DNA of 64,000 nt from Halomonas sp. 'Soap Lake #6' (GCF_003031405.1 NZ_CP020469.1:620001-684000); one strand, 5' to 3'; numbered from the stretch's first letter, positions 37,638 to 46,844 are shown. The notes: generated by a model not told the origin, from the sequence alone. Translations and numbers: made by a program.

Positions 37638-38273
37638 ATGTCAGAACTAACGTTTTACACTCATCCTATGTCCCGCGGGCGGGTTGTACGCTGGCTGTTG
37701 GAAGAAGTAGGCACTCCCTACTCAGTAGAAGCCATGGAGTATGGTCCGGAGATGAAAACAGCGGGCTACTTGGCGATTAATCCTATGGGGAAGGTGCCAG
37801 CCATCAAGCATGGCAATACTGTGGTGACCGAAGTGGCGGCTATTTGCGCGTACTTGGCCGACCAGTTTCCAGATAAAAAGCTGTCACCACCTCCACACTC
37901 CCACGAGCGCGGAGCCTACTACCGTTGGTTGTTTTTTATGGCTGGCCCGTTCGAAATGGCTACCAGCGCAAAGTCTTATGGCTGGAAAATAGATAGCAGT
38001 AACGCGCAGGCTGTTGGCTGTGGCCAGTTGGAAGATAGTATCAATACACTAGAAAAAGTGCTCAGTGAGAACACTTATATCTGTGGCGACCAGTTTACTG
38101 CTGCGGATATCTTGGTTAGCAGTTATCTCTGGTGGGAAACGATGCAGAACAATATCCCGCCAAACGAGGTATTCAAGCAATACATAGAGTGCACGGAAAG
38201 CAGGCCAGCAGCCAAGCGGGCTAATGAGTTGGACGATGAATTGGCCAAACAAATGAAGCCTGTGCCCATCTGA
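37638..38273 (+). CDS. Glutathione S-transferase
   Basis: A 211-aa cytosolic GST: thioredoxin-like N-terminal domain (LTFYTHPMSRGRVVRWLLEE, NPMGKVPAI, then VVTEVAAICAYLADQF) with the SNAIL/TRAIL-type Glu-x-x-Ala and a helical C-terminal domain (FTAADILVSSYLWW). AGAAGGAG precedes the ATG. It is divergent from the WYL regulator, its likely controller. Confidence 0.92.
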   Translation: MSELTFYTHPMSRGRVVRWLLEEVGTPYSVEAMEYGPEMKTAGYLAINPMGKVPAIKHGNTVVTEVAAICAYLADQFPDKKLSPPPHSHERGAYYRWLFFMAGPFEMATSAKSYGWKIDSSNAQAVGCGQLEDSINTLEKVLSENTYICGDQFTAADILVSSYLWWETMQNNIPPNEVFKQYIECTESRPAAKRANELDDELAKQMKPVPI

Positions 38274-38332
38274 TTATCTATCTGTCTCGCTGCCCTGGCT
38301 CGTTAGAGGGCTGGGGCCAGTGCTAAAAAAGA

Positions 38333-38800
38333 CTACAGCCGTCGATCAGGTTCAAAGTCGATAGAGGTAGCACTTTCCACCACTTGTTTAAAGTCGGGAT
38401 GGGCTGGATTAAGTAAGTAGTTGTGCTCACGGGGCACCACAACGCTTGGCACCGCCAGCGCTACGCTGCTTTGGCTCGCTAGCCATATATCGCCTAGCTC
38501 GGCAGTGGAAGCGGGGGCTGGCTCTTCCCGCCAATCCTTTGGCCACTGTTCACTGGGCAGCTGTAGTACTAGCTGAGAGGGGAGCTGAAGCTCAAGCAGG
38601 GCGTAGTGCTGTAGCAACAGGTAATCTTCTAAGTGAACCATCACTTCTAGAATGGCCAAAGACTCCGAACTGGCAAGATAAATACATGGCTGACCACGAC
38701 GGCTATTCCAGCGTCCTCCGAAGCGTCTGGCACCTTCCCCATCAAATGCGCTCGCCAGCCATTTCCGCTTTACAAGCCGATAGGCGAACAACTGGCTCAT
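38333..38800 (-). CDS. RES domain toxin (NAD+-degrading)
   Basis: A 155-aa RES-family toxin. The family's Arg-Glu-Ser trio is visible: Arg in FAYRLVKRKWL or GARRFGGRWN, Glu in the ESLAILEVMVH region, and Ser in YLASSESL; GGRWNS is the classic RES start. Characterised members break down NAD+, halting growth until the antitoxin neutralises them. Its ATG overlaps the antitoxin's stop (ATGA), the usual antitoxin-first order. Confidence 0.9.
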   Translation of the reverse strand: MSQLFAYRLVKRKWLASAFDGEGARRFGGRWNSRRGQPCIYLASSESLAILEVMVHLEDYLLLQHYALLELQLPSQLVLQLPSEQWPKDWREEPAPASTAELGDIWLASQSSVALAVPSVVVPREHNYLLNPAHPDFKQVVESATSIDFEPDRRL

Positions 38801-39246
38801 GTGAAGACACCATGCTCCAGGCGGCCAATCAAATCGAGTACGGCTTCGGTTTCTGCTGAGGTAGCAATCATCTCAACCGGGCGACGGCTCCCCAGACCAC
38901 GCACAGGGTTAAGTAGCCACTGTCGCGCTCGTTCGTTATCACCCTCAAAAAGCTCAGTAGCGGCATTGAACACTTCGGCGAAGCGGTAGAGGCGATCACT
39001 CTCATCAACGTTAAATTTACCTGCTTTGGCGCGTCGCTGAAGAGTAGCCGGAGGTATACCCACATAACGAGCAAGCGCTTTATGCTCCAGGCCCGAAGCA
39101 GCCACTAGCTTCTTATAAATGTTAAAGCTCATGCCCTCTCTTAAGGTGTCATGGAGGTTAGCTCCTCGCGCGGGGATTCCCACTATTTGCCAAAACGTTG
39201 GCGGGGAGGATTTAGGCGCGTGGTAACTCTCTAACGCTGTGTCCAT
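38797..39246 (-). CDS. Xre/MbcA/ParS (DUF2384) antitoxin
   Basis: A 149-aa antitoxin with an N-terminal Xre-like helix-turn-helix (LEHKALARYVGIPPATLQRR) and the C-terminal DUF2384 toxin-binding domain (DRLYRFAEVFNAATELFEG, then ARQWLLNPVRGLGSRRPVEM). It binds the RES toxin and represses the operon. AGGAGG precedes ATG 39246. Confidence 0.9.
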   Translation of the reverse strand: MDTALESYHAPKSSPPTFWQIVGIPARGANLHDTLREGMSFNIYKKLVAASGLEHKALARYVGIPPATLQRRAKAGKFNVDESDRLYRFAEVFNAATELFEGDNERARQWLLNPVRGLGSRRPVEMIATSAETEAVLDLIGRLEHGVFT

Positions 39247-39256
39247 GGTATCCTCC

Positions 39257-39287
39257 TGATTAATCATTTGATAGATTGTTAATCTAT
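39257..39287. promoter_or_regulatory. Candidate operator of the RES-Xre pair
   Basis: Two palindromes lie just upstream of the antitoxin start: TGATTAATCA (39257-39266) and ATAGATT-GTT-AATCTAT (39271-39287). Their position over the expected promoter fits autorepression by the antitoxin. Confidence 0.55.
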
Positions 39288-39408
39288 CTGCTGATTGATG
39301 TGTTGGCAAGCTTGGTCGAGAATATAGACTCTTCGCGAGCTATTACGTTTAGCGTTAATGTATCTGCTTGTATGGATATGGCTGACAACAAATAGCCAAG
39401 GTGCGTTT

Positions 39409-40305
39409 ATGATCAGTGGTCGTGCTTTACGCTACTTCGATACGGTTGCTCGCTGCTGTTCTCTGCGCCAAGCCGCCGCTCAACTACATATTGCCCCCAC
39501 GGCAATTAGCCGCCAGATCGACTTGCTGGAGCATCAGCTTGGTGCACCACTAATTGAGCGTGGTCCTAACGGCATTAGCCTGACGGCGGCAGGGGAGTTA
39601 TTGGCCGCCCAGGCTCAACGAACCCTACGTGACCTGGAGCGAGTACAGGAGCATATTGCCGACCTCAAAGGTTTACGCACTGGCCGGGTGAGCTTGCAAG
39701 TGGCGGAAGGTGTCGTTGCAGGCCTGCTAGCACCTGCATTAGCTAAGATGGGGCAGCGCTACCCCAATTTGAGTTTTGATATTGAAATCGCTAGCGCAAG
39801 CCAAATGGTGGAAGCGCTACGCCGTGGCGATGCGGATATTGGTCTGTCGTTCTTTATGCCCCGCCATGATGACATTGTACCCTTCGCCAGTGCCGAGCTG
39901 TACCACCATGCTGTGATGGCTCCAGGCCATCCTCTGGCCGCCGCTTCTGAGGTGAGCCTTCACACTTTGGCACAGCACCGCCTGATCCTACCTAATGAAT
40001 CCTATGGCGTTCGCCAGGCGCTGGAGCGTGCCGCCTACCGGGCCGGAGTGGTTCTGGCACCTACCTTCAAAACCGCTTCACTAGAAACCCAGAAAGCACT
40101 CGCCATTAATGGTGCGGGTGTTCTGGTATTACCGCCGATGGCGGTAACCCGCGAATGTCAGTTAGGCGAATTAGTCAGCACTCCCTTATCTCCTTTAGAG
40201 CTTGAAGCAGCACGGGTTGATCTCTGTGTTTATCGTCATCGCCAGCGCAGTTTTGCAACTGAGGCGTGCCTTTCGCTACTGGCGAGTGCTCTGCAAACAA
40301 TGTAG
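39409..40305 (+). CDS. LysR family transcriptional regulator
   Basis: A 298-aa LysR protein: helix-turn-helix SLRQAAAQLHIAPTAISRQI and effector domain with GRVSLQVAEGVVAGLL. The ATG at 39409 begins the conserved block (AAGGTG upstream); the frame is open to 39358. It lies 178 bp ahead of, and in the same direction as, the amidase-symporter genes, so it may regulate them. Confidence 0.87.
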   Translation: MISGRALRYFDTVARCCSLRQAAAQLHIAPTAISRQIDLLEHQLGAPLIERGPNGISLTAAGELLAAQAQRTLRDLERVQEHIADLKGLRTGRVSLQVAEGVVAGLLAPALAKMGQRYPNLSFDIEIASASQMVEALRRGDADIGLSFFMPRHDDIVPFASAELYHHAVMAPGHPLAAASEVSLHTLAQHRLILPNESYGVRQALERAAYRAGVVLAPTFKTASLETQKALAINGAGVLVLPPMAVTRECQLGELVSTPLSPLELEAARVDLCVYRHRQRSFATEACLSLLASALQTM

Positions 40306-40483
40306 CTCCCACCATCCTGAAGGATCTTGAATGGGTGAGTGCACACAAATTGTGGACACGCTGAAGTCAATATTGAAATAGCAGAAGACACGGTGTGGGT
40401 TCATGCTGAGGCTATCGATAGCGCTATTGATTACTGCAGCCTGATAGCAACAGTCTGATAACAACAGCATTAAAGGTGATGTG

Positions 40484-41893
40484 ATGCCTGAACTACACCA
40501 ACTAACCGCCACCCAGCTACTTGATGGCTACCGGGCCCATACGTTTTCGCCAAGTGATGTAGCCAGTGCCCTGGTTGAGCATATCGGCAAGTGGGAGCCA
40601 CACATTAACGCACTGTATGCCTATCAGCCTGAGGCTTTCATTCAGGCTGCTGAGACGTCTACTCAGCGCTGGGTAAAAGGTGAGCCCAGTGGTGCGTTGG
40701 ATGGTGTTCCAGTAACCCTTAAAGAGTTGATTGCCACCAAAGGGATGCCGGTGCCCCTGGGAACGGGATTGGGCGAACAGGTCGCTGCCGTTGAAGATGC
40801 GCCTCCGGCGGCACGTTTAGCGGAAGACAACGCCCTGCTGCTGGCGAAAACCACCTGTCCTGACTTTGGCATGCTCTCATCTGGACTCTCGTCTTTTCAT
40901 GGTTTAACCCGCAACCCATGGGATCTAGCCTGTAATACCGGCGGTTCCAGTTCCGGTGCCGGTGCAGCGGCGGCGGCTGGGTTTGGGCCGCTGCATGTGG
41001 GTACCGATATTGGTGGCTCCGTGCGTTTGCCGGCGGCATGGTGTGGAGCTGTCGGCTTCAAGCCAACTCTGGGCCGCGTGCCTATTGACCCTTATTATGT
41101 GGGCCGTTGCGCGGGTCCAATGACTCGGAGTGTCGAAGATGCCGCGCTAATGATGGTAACGCTTGCCCGTACCGACAGACGTGATGCTATGCGCCTGCCG
41201 CCAGAAAAGATTGATTGGATGGACCTAACGCTAGACGTTAAAGGTTTGCGAGTAGGGGTAATGATGGAGGCGGGCTGCGGCTTAGCGCTGGATAATGAGA
41301 TTCACCACCATGTTGAGCAGGCTGCAAAGCAGTTAGAAGCCGCTGGGGCAACGCTGGTGCCGATAGCACCAGTGCTTACCCGCGAAATGTTGGATGGGCT
41401 GGATCATTTCTGGCAGGCCCGGCAGTGGAGCGAGCTGTTAAAGCTCTCTGCTCAAGAGCGCGAGCAGGTACTACCTGCCATTTTGGCCTGGGCAGATGGC
41501 GGTGCACGCTTAAGTGGTATAGATGTGGTGCAAGGTTTCCAACAGACCATGGTTATGCGGTGTGCCACGGAAGCCGTCTTTGAGACGGTTGATGCGGTGG
41601 TTTCGCCCACTACGTCGAATATCGCCTTTCCTGCGGAGTGGCCATCACCCACCAATGATCCCCGTCAACCGTTTGAACATATTGCCTACACAGTGCCGTG
41701 GAATATGGGTGAGCAGCCTGCGATCTCGCTTAACGCGGGATTCAGCAGAGGCAATATGCCAATAGGAGTGCAATTAATTGGCCCGCGCTTTGCGGATCAT
41801 TTTGTGCTGAAGCTGGCACGACAGCTAGAGGCACGTTTAGGCTTGCCGATACGCTGGCCAACGCCACCGTGTGATAAAGCCATTATTGAATAA
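40484..41893 (+). CDS. Amidase signature family enzyme
   Basis: A 469-aa amidase. The Ser-cisSer-Lys catalytic triad is supplied by Lys in DGVPVTLKELIA and the Ser residues in NTGGSSSGAGAAAA and TDIGGSVRLPAAWCG. It hydrolyses amide bonds; together with the downstream Na+-solute symporter it suggests uptake and use of an amide or related solute. The ATG at 40484 follows AAGGTGATGTG. Confidence 0.92.
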   Translation: MPELHQLTATQLLDGYRAHTFSPSDVASALVEHIGKWEPHINALYAYQPEAFIQAAETSTQRWVKGEPSGALDGVPVTLKELIATKGMPVPLGTGLGEQVAAVEDAPPAARLAEDNALLLAKTTCPDFGMLSSGLSSFHGLTRNPWDLACNTGGSSSGAGAAAAAGFGPLHVGTDIGGSVRLPAAWCGAVGFKPTLGRVPIDPYYVGRCAGPMTRSVEDAALMMVTLARTDRRDAMRLPPEKIDWMDLTLDVKGLRVGVMMEAGCGLALDNEIHHHVEQAAKQLEAAGATLVPIAPVLTREMLDGLDHFWQARQWSELLKLSAQEREQVLPAILAWADGGARLSGIDVVQGFQQTMVMRCATEAVFETVDAVVSPTTSNIAFPAEWPSPTNDPRQPFEHIAYTVPWNMGEQPAISLNAGFSRGNMPIGVQLIGPRFADHFVLKLARQLEARLGLPIRWPTPPCDKAIIE

Positions 41894-41943
41894 AGAGGGG
41901 TTGTTAATAGAAGTCGTCGATAAATACCAAGGGGGACATACAC

Positions 41944-42171
41944 ATGCGACGTTTATTGGTACTGCCTACTTCTCGGGCAGGGTGGGGGTTGTTGATTGCG
42001 TTTGTGGCGCTGGTGGTGGCAGGTACATGGCCGGTGATTGGATTAGTAAACCGAGCAACCTTGGTAATGGGGCTGCCATTGATGGTGGTGTGGAGCTATC
42101 TAGTGATTTTTGCCTGCGTAGCGGTGATGTTAATCGGTAACCATATTGTGGAGAGGGATGACCATGAGTAG
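41944..42171 (+). CDS. Small two-helix membrane protein of a symporter pair (DUF3311-like)
   Basis: A 75-aa protein with two hydrophobic helices (GLLIAFVALVVAGTWPVIGL and MVVWSYLVIFACVAVMLIGN). Its stop overlaps the symporter start by 8 nt, the typical arrangement for small accessory subunits of sodium:solute symporters such as DUF3311/YhdT proteins. Confidence 0.8.
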   Translation: MRRLLVLPTSRAGWGLLIAFVALVVAGTWPVIGLVNRATLVMGLPLMVVWSYLVIFACVAVMLIGNHIVERDDHE

Positions 42172-43678
42172 CCCTTGGCCACTACTGATTACGTTGACCT
42201 ATGTCGCGGTTGCCATGGTAATTGGCCTGCGCGCCAGGGCAGGCCGCTCAATGAACAGCCTGGAAGAGTGGGGAGTGGCGGGGCGTAGCATGGGGCCTGT
42301 GACGCTCTACCTACTGATCGCAGCTGGCAGTGTCAGTGCTTACACCTTTATGGGTGCCCCTGGTTGGGCTTATTCCAAGGGCGTGGCTGTATTTTATGTG
42401 GCGATCTATCTCGCTTACTTAGCGTTGGTGGCATGGTACTTTGGACCGAAGGTATGGCAATTTGGTGAGCAGTTTGGTCATGTAACCCAGGCAAGCGCCA
42501 TCGCAGATCGCTATCAAAGCCCCACGCTGGGTGCCTTGGCAGCCCTGGTCATGGCGATTGGCTCGGTAGCCTATGCGGTGCTACAAACCATTGGCTCGGC
42601 GTATATCTTGTTTGTAATGAGTGGTGGGATGATCCCGATTTGGCTAGGCGTGTTTCTGGTGCTTGGCTGTATTGCGGTTTACCTCTACGCCAGCGGTCAG
42701 CGCGCGATTGGTCGCACTAACGCGTTTCAAGGCGTATTGATGCTAATCGTTGCCTGGGCCGTTGGCCTGTGGGCCGTACAGAGCTCCACCGGGGGGCTGA
42801 GTTTTGCGGGAGTATTCGAGCGTATCCAGGCCGAGCATAGTGAGTTTCTTACCTTGCCCGGTGCAGGCGGAGATATGAGTTTTAGCTTTTGGACTACCTC
42901 TATTATTGTTTCAATGTTCTCGTTTATGCCTCCTGTATGGACCCAGTGGATGAGTGCTTCATCAGCACGCACTATTCGCCGTAGTGCCACTTGGTTACCT
43001 ACCTACTATGTCGTGATTTTACCCATGGTAGTGGTGGGCTTTATCGGCATTTTTTCGCTACCTGAATTGGCCCGAGCAGATACAGTTGCCCTTGAGTACG
43101 CCATGCAGCATTTGCCCGTAGTGCTGGTCGGGTTACTGGGAGCGGGTACTCTGGCGGCGTCAATGTCCTCCAGTGAGCCGTTTATTCATTCGATATCACT
43201 GTCGCTTAGCAAGGATGTTCTTCAGCCAGTGTTAAAGCTTTCAGATGGCGTGACCGGAAAGTTAGCACGGTTGCTTATTCTACCGGTCATGTTTTTAGTG
43301 GTGGCGCCGCTTGCTATTGCTGAGCCGGGAAGTTTGGTGATGATTCTACTGGTGGGGTTGGGGTTTGCTTCACAGGTATTGCCTGCGTTTATCGGTATGT
43401 TCTTCTGGCCGAGAGCTTCACGCTTAGGTGTAATGGCAGGTATCGTGGCAGGCTTTCTAGTCACCGTGGTGTTTACCACGCTGTGGCCACATCCGTTGGG
43501 CATTCACGCAGGTTTCTGGGGGCTGATGATTAATCTACCGATATTTGTAGCGGTTTCCTTGATAACGCCCGCGACCAACGCAGAGGTGGTCGAGCGTTTC
43601 TTCCGCATTTCTGCCCCGCGAGGCTTAAGCTATATCGGCCAGCAAATCGAGCAGGTTAAAACACCTACCTCTAGATGA
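42164..43678 (+). CDS. Sodium:solute symporter (SSS family)
   Basis: About 504 aa with thirteen or so helices in the LeuT-like SSS fold (SVSAYTFMGAPGWAYSKGVA near residue 55, then GQRAIGRTNAFQGVLML). It would bring an organic solute in with Na+, plausibly the substrate or product of the neighbouring amidase. AGAGGG lies before ATG 42164; ATG 42158 and TTG 42146 are alternatives. Confidence 0.9.
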   Translation: MSSPWPLLITLTYVAVAMVIGLRARAGRSMNSLEEWGVAGRSMGPVTLYLLIAAGSVSAYTFMGAPGWAYSKGVAVFYVAIYLAYLALVAWYFGPKVWQFGEQFGHVTQASAIADRYQSPTLGALAALVMAIGSVAYAVLQTIGSAYILFVMSGGMIPIWLGVFLVLGCIAVYLYASGQRAIGRTNAFQGVLMLIVAWAVGLWAVQSSTGGLSFAGVFERIQAEHSEFLTLPGAGGDMSFSFWTTSIIVSMFSFMPPVWTQWMSASSARTIRRSATWLPTYYVVILPMVVVGFIGIFSLPELARADTVALEYAMQHLPVVLVGLLGAGTLAASMSSSEPFIHSISLSLSKDVLQPVLKLSDGVTGKLARLLILPVMFLVVAPLAIAEPGSLVMILLVGLGFASQVLPAFIGMFFWPRASRLGVMAGIVAGFLVTVVFTTLWPHPLGIHAGFWGLMINLPIFVAVSLITPATNAEVVERFFRISAPRGLSYIGQQIEQVKTPTSR

Positions 43679-43685
43679 TGCAGCC

Positions 43686-43796
43686 CCAGAGCACTTTTCA
43701 GGCGCTGGGCAAAGTCTTACCGCTTCACTGTTGAGTGGAGGCGTGTTTTGTGGCCATTGTTACACTGTTGTTGCTCAGAAGGTAAACAGATGCTGA
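43686..43796 (+). pseudogene. Remnant of a TehB-like methyltransferase gene
   Basis: In one frame this stretch reads PEHFSGAGQSLTASLLSGG then VFCGH, followed directly by CYTVVAQKVN. The intact methyltransferase at 29497-30090 has PVLFAGAWQNLTNSLLKGG, VFCGH and, at its very end, IYAVVAQKVI. Seventeen of the first 24 residues match by hand count, and DNA similarity is obvious (for example TTTTGTGGCCATT and GTTGTTGCTCAGAAGGT). The segment between CGH and the C-terminus, about 55 codons, is missing, as is the whole N-terminal half. It is a decayed duplicate or a leftover of recombination between the symporter and the peptidase gene. Confidence 0.8.
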
Positions 43797-44257
43797 TGCC
43801 CGTTATCCAGGAAGAAACCACAGGGTGTGGAATTGCTGCAGTCGCTAACATTCTGGGGAAGACCTATTCAGAGATGAGAGCTACTGCAAATGATATGGGA
43901 ATCTATGCGGCAGATGAGGCGCTCTGGTCGGATACCCAGTACGTAAGACGCCTGCTTAATAACGCAGAAATAGAGACGTCGGTGAAGGAAATCCCTTTTG
44001 AGTCGTGGAGCGAACTGCCTGATCTAGCCCTGTTGTCTATCAAACACTACCAGGAAGAGGGTAAGAACTTCTGGCACTGGGTGGTTTTTAAACGCGTCGA
44101 TGGGCAAGCCGTTGTGCTGGATTCAGCTAGTTACTTGCCATCTAACATTCGAACGGATTTTGCAGACATGCACCCTAAGTGGTATATCAGCGTCGCACGA
44201 ACGAATTCTTCTTGCCGATCAGCAGGTGGCGAGCCTCACTCTCCTGCGTCGAAGTAG
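43790..44257 (+). CDS. Stand-alone C39-like cysteine peptidase
   Basis: A 155-aa papain-like C39 family domain. The Cys is in ETTGCGIAAVANILGKTY, His in FWHWVVFKR and Asp in VVLDSASY. Unlike bacteriocin-processing C39 enzymes it is not fused to an ABC transporter, so its substrate is unknown. The ATG at 43790 follows AAGGTAAACAG, which itself belongs to the methyltransferase remnant. The gene's end overlaps the convergent MmyB-type regulator by 22 bp. Confidence 0.75.
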   Translation: MLMPVIQEETTGCGIAAVANILGKTYSEMRATANDMGIYAADEALWSDTQYVRRLLNNAEIETSVKEIPFESWSELPDLALLSIKHYQEEGKNFWHWVVFKRVDGQAVVLDSASYLPSNIRTDFADMHPKWYISVARTNSSCRSAGGEPHSPASK

Positions 44258-45030
44258 ACGACCATTCTCAGATGACGGTGCTCATCAACGGTAAGCACCT
44301 CATGAGTGTATGTATGTTGGACGCCATCTATATCAAGTAGGCTGCTAATTCCTCGTTTGTATCCGTCCATATTTGATGCTTCCCACCAGCGCCTAAAGTC
44401 CGGTGATAACTGGCATAGCTCCTCGATCAGGGTTTGCATAACCGGATCTTCAGGGGCGACAGCCAAATCGCAACGGAATAGCGCCAGCATGTGGGATGCA
44501 TCGTGCTGCCAATCGGGGAGTCGTCGGCGCAGGTCGGGAGCAGTAAACACCATTTTTAACAAATTACGCTCAGGCATTTCACGGGTGCTGAACTGGAGTA
44601 GTTTATCGGCCTGAGAGTTCCACCCAACCACATCCCAGCGCAAATTCATAACGTAGCTGGGGCGAGAGAGTTCATCCATCAGAGACTGGATCTGAGGAGA
44701 AATAGCCTGCTCTTGATAAGCCTCTACAGGTGGTGCTCGCCGATGTGCCAAAAGGAAGAGGTGGCAGCACTCGGCATCATCCAGCTTTAGGGCACGGGCG
44801 ATATTGAGTAGGAAGCGTTCGGAGACCTTAATGTCACGGCCCTGCTCAAACCATGTGTACCAAGTCAGCCCTACCCCGGCAAGTGCTGCCACTTCTTCTC
44901 GCCTTAGGCCTGGTGTACGTCTTCGACCGTTGGTTGGCAGATCAACGTCTGCTGGCGTCAATTTACGACGATGTCGAAGTATGAACTCGGTGAGATCACT
45001 CTGTGTTCGCTCAAGCCTATGTTGCGCCAT
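44236..45030 (-). CDS. Xre-family regulator with MmyB-like ligand domain
   Basis: A 264-aa regulator with an N-terminal Cro/C1 helix-turn-helix (RTPGLRREEVAALAGVGLTW, YTWFEQGRDI) and an MmyB-like (PAS-fold) ligand domain (VMNLRWDVVGWNSQADKLL), linked in actinobacteria to fatty-acid binding. It is divergent from a multidrug MFS gene, which it probably controls. Confidence 0.9.
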   Translation of the reverse strand: MAQHRLERTQSDLTEFILRHRRKLTPADVDLPTNGRRRTPGLRREEVAALAGVGLTWYTWFEQGRDIKVSERFLLNIARALKLDDAECCHLFLLAHRRAPPVEAYQEQAISPQIQSLMDELSRPSYVMNLRWDVVGWNSQADKLLQFSTREMPERNLLKMVFTAPDLRRRLPDWQHDASHMLALFRCDLAVAPEDPVMQTLIEELCQLSPDFRRWWEASNMDGYKRGISSLLDIDGVQHTYTHEVLTVDEHRHLRMVVYFDAGE

Positions 45031-45031
45031 G

Positions 45032-45050
45032 CTATTACCTTCAGTAATAG
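45032..45050. promoter_or_regulatory. Candidate operator for the MmyB-type regulator
   Basis: CTATTAC-CTTCA-GTAATAG is a perfect 7-bp inverted repeat that touches the regulator's start codon, in the gap shared with the MFS gene. Confidence 0.5.
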
Positions 45051-45123
45051 GATAATTAACTATATTGTAACCCTATAAATGGTGTCTGAGAATGCCTGCT
45101 TCCACTATGAAGTTGGAGGCGAT

Positions 45124-46707
45124 ATGTCATACCAATGTGATGTGCACACCCCTTTTTGTACTGATACAGGCCCTGGACTGGCTTATAACAAGGCTGGCCT
45201 CAAGGAGTGGGCGGGGCTTGCTGTGTTGGCATTGCCCACCATGCTGCTCGGCCTTGACGTTACTATTCTCTACCTTGCGCTGCCAGCTTTGGCTGTAGAG
45301 CTACAGCCGAGCAGCACCCAGGCACTGTGGATCATGGACGCTTACGGTTTCATGATTGCTGGCTTTTTAATCACTATGGGCACGCTAGGCGACCGGATTG
45401 GTAGGCGTCGGCTATTGATGATTGGGGCTTTTGCATTCGCTGTTGCATCAGTATTTGCGGCCTACGCACCGAATGCCGAGTTGTTAATAGTGGCTCGGGC
45501 AGCGCTTGGTATTGCCGGTGCAACCTTGATGCCTTCTACACTGGCTCTGATAAGCAATATGTTTTTTGATCTACGCCAGCGTGCTTTGGCAATTGGTATC
45601 TGGGCGACAATGTTTGCTCTGGGTATGGCCTTGGGGCCGGTGGTTGGTGGTTTGTTACTGGAACCATTTTGGTGGGGGGCGGCTTTCCTAATTGCTGTAC
45701 CCATTGTCATCGTACTGTTGTTAGCTGCCCCAGTATTGCTGCCAGAGTACCGTAACCCACATGCAGGCCGTCTGGATCTTGTGAGTGTCCTATTATTGTT
45801 GATAGCAATTTTGCCAAGTATCTATGGCATAAAGGAGTTTGCCAAAGCTGGCGTGACGCCATTGGTATTGGTCACACTTGCGCTAGGAGTCGTAGGCACA
45901 TTGCTCTTTGTACGGCGACAACAGCAGCTTCACGAACCACTGCTTGATCTCAAACTCTTTGCCAGCAAGACCTTCACGGCCGCACTTATCATACTGTTGG
46001 TAGGGCTGATCGGTGTTGCCGGAATGATGCTGCTAGTTACCCAATATCTGCAGTTGGTTGCGGGTTATTCACCGCTGGTTGCTGGTCTGTGGATGGGGCC
46101 ACCAGCGCTGATGATGGTACTTGCCGGTATCCTTGCTCCTCTGTTTGCGCGACGAGTCAGGCCAGCGTTCGTTATTGCTATCGCCCTCGTACTTTCAAGT
46201 ATCGGTTGCGGTTTGATTGCTCACGTCCACGCACAATCTGTTCAAGTAGCTCAGGTCGTGATTGGGTTTTCTCTGGTTTATCTTGGGCTAGGTACCATTG
46301 CAGCTCTAGGCACGGACTTGGTGGTAGGGGCTGCTCCACGGGAAAAAGCTGGGTCTGCATCGGCGATGTCTGAAATGGTTCAGGAGTTGGGGGTGGCGCT
46401 TGGGGTTGCTCTTCTAGGCAGCTTGGCTACTTTGTTGTATCGAGTACAGATTGCCAATGTGATTCCTGATGGAGTATCACTAGAGATTTCTGGTGCCCTC
46501 GCAGAAAGTTTATGGGCAACGATGGTCATTGCTGAACGAATCCCGTCTGAGGTGCTTGAGCAGGCACAGTCTGCGTTTACTCAAGGAATGAACATGGCGG
46601 CCACAGTAAGTGGTGTCATTATTTTGGCACTTGCATTGACCTCAGCCATCGCACTACGGCATGTGAAATCAACTGAAGAAGACGGGGATGAAGCGCCCGC
46701 AGGGTAG
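45124..46707 (+). CDS. MFS multidrug exporter, DHA2 (14-helix, SmvA/QacA-like)
   Basis: A 527-aa proton-driven exporter with fourteen helices. Motif C-like GMALGPVVGGLLLEPFWWG, motif A GTLGDRIGRRRLLMIG and VTILYLALPALAVEL with an intramembrane Asp are typical of the methyl-viologen/quaternary-ammonium pumps. GGAGGCGAT before ATG 45124 fixes the start. It is divergent from the MmyB-type regulator. Confidence 0.9.
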   Translation: MSYQCDVHTPFCTDTGPGLAYNKAGLKEWAGLAVLALPTMLLGLDVTILYLALPALAVELQPSSTQALWIMDAYGFMIAGFLITMGTLGDRIGRRRLLMIGAFAFAVASVFAAYAPNAELLIVARAALGIAGATLMPSTLALISNMFFDLRQRALAIGIWATMFALGMALGPVVGGLLLEPFWWGAAFLIAVPIVIVLLLAAPVLLPEYRNPHAGRLDLVSVLLLLIAILPSIYGIKEFAKAGVTPLVLVTLALGVVGTLLFVRRQQQLHEPLLDLKLFASKTFTAALIILLVGLIGVAGMMLLVTQYLQLVAGYSPLVAGLWMGPPALMMVLAGILAPLFARRVRPAFVIAIALVLSSIGCGLIAHVHAQSVQVAQVVIGFSLVYLGLGTIAALGTDLVVGAAPREKAGSASAMSEMVQELGVALGVALLGSLATLLYRVQIANVIPDGVSLEISGALAESLWATMVIAERIPSEVLEQAQSAFTQGMNMAATVSGVIILALALTSAIALRHVKSTEEDGDEAPAG

Positions 46708-46817
46708 GGGGATAGTGATAAGCGAAAGAAGTGCGTCAGCAACAGGGCAGTAATTATTAGGCCGCTGGCGAATTTTATGGCTCCCCAGCGTCCGTTTTCT
46801 AAAATAATTTCTCAACA

Positions 46818-46844
46818 TGTCACAAACATTAAGGCTGTTCCGTC
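46818..46844 (+). promoter_or_regulatory. ECF41-type promoter upstream of the CMD-family gene
   Basis: TGTCACA (46818-46824), a 16-bp spacer, then CGTC (46841-46844): an exact copy of the promoter motif known for ECF41 sigma factors, TGTCACA-N16-CGTC. It lies 60 bp before the carboxymuconolactone-decarboxylase-like gene, the standard ECF41 target, with the ECF41 gene itself next in line. Confidence 0.85.
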
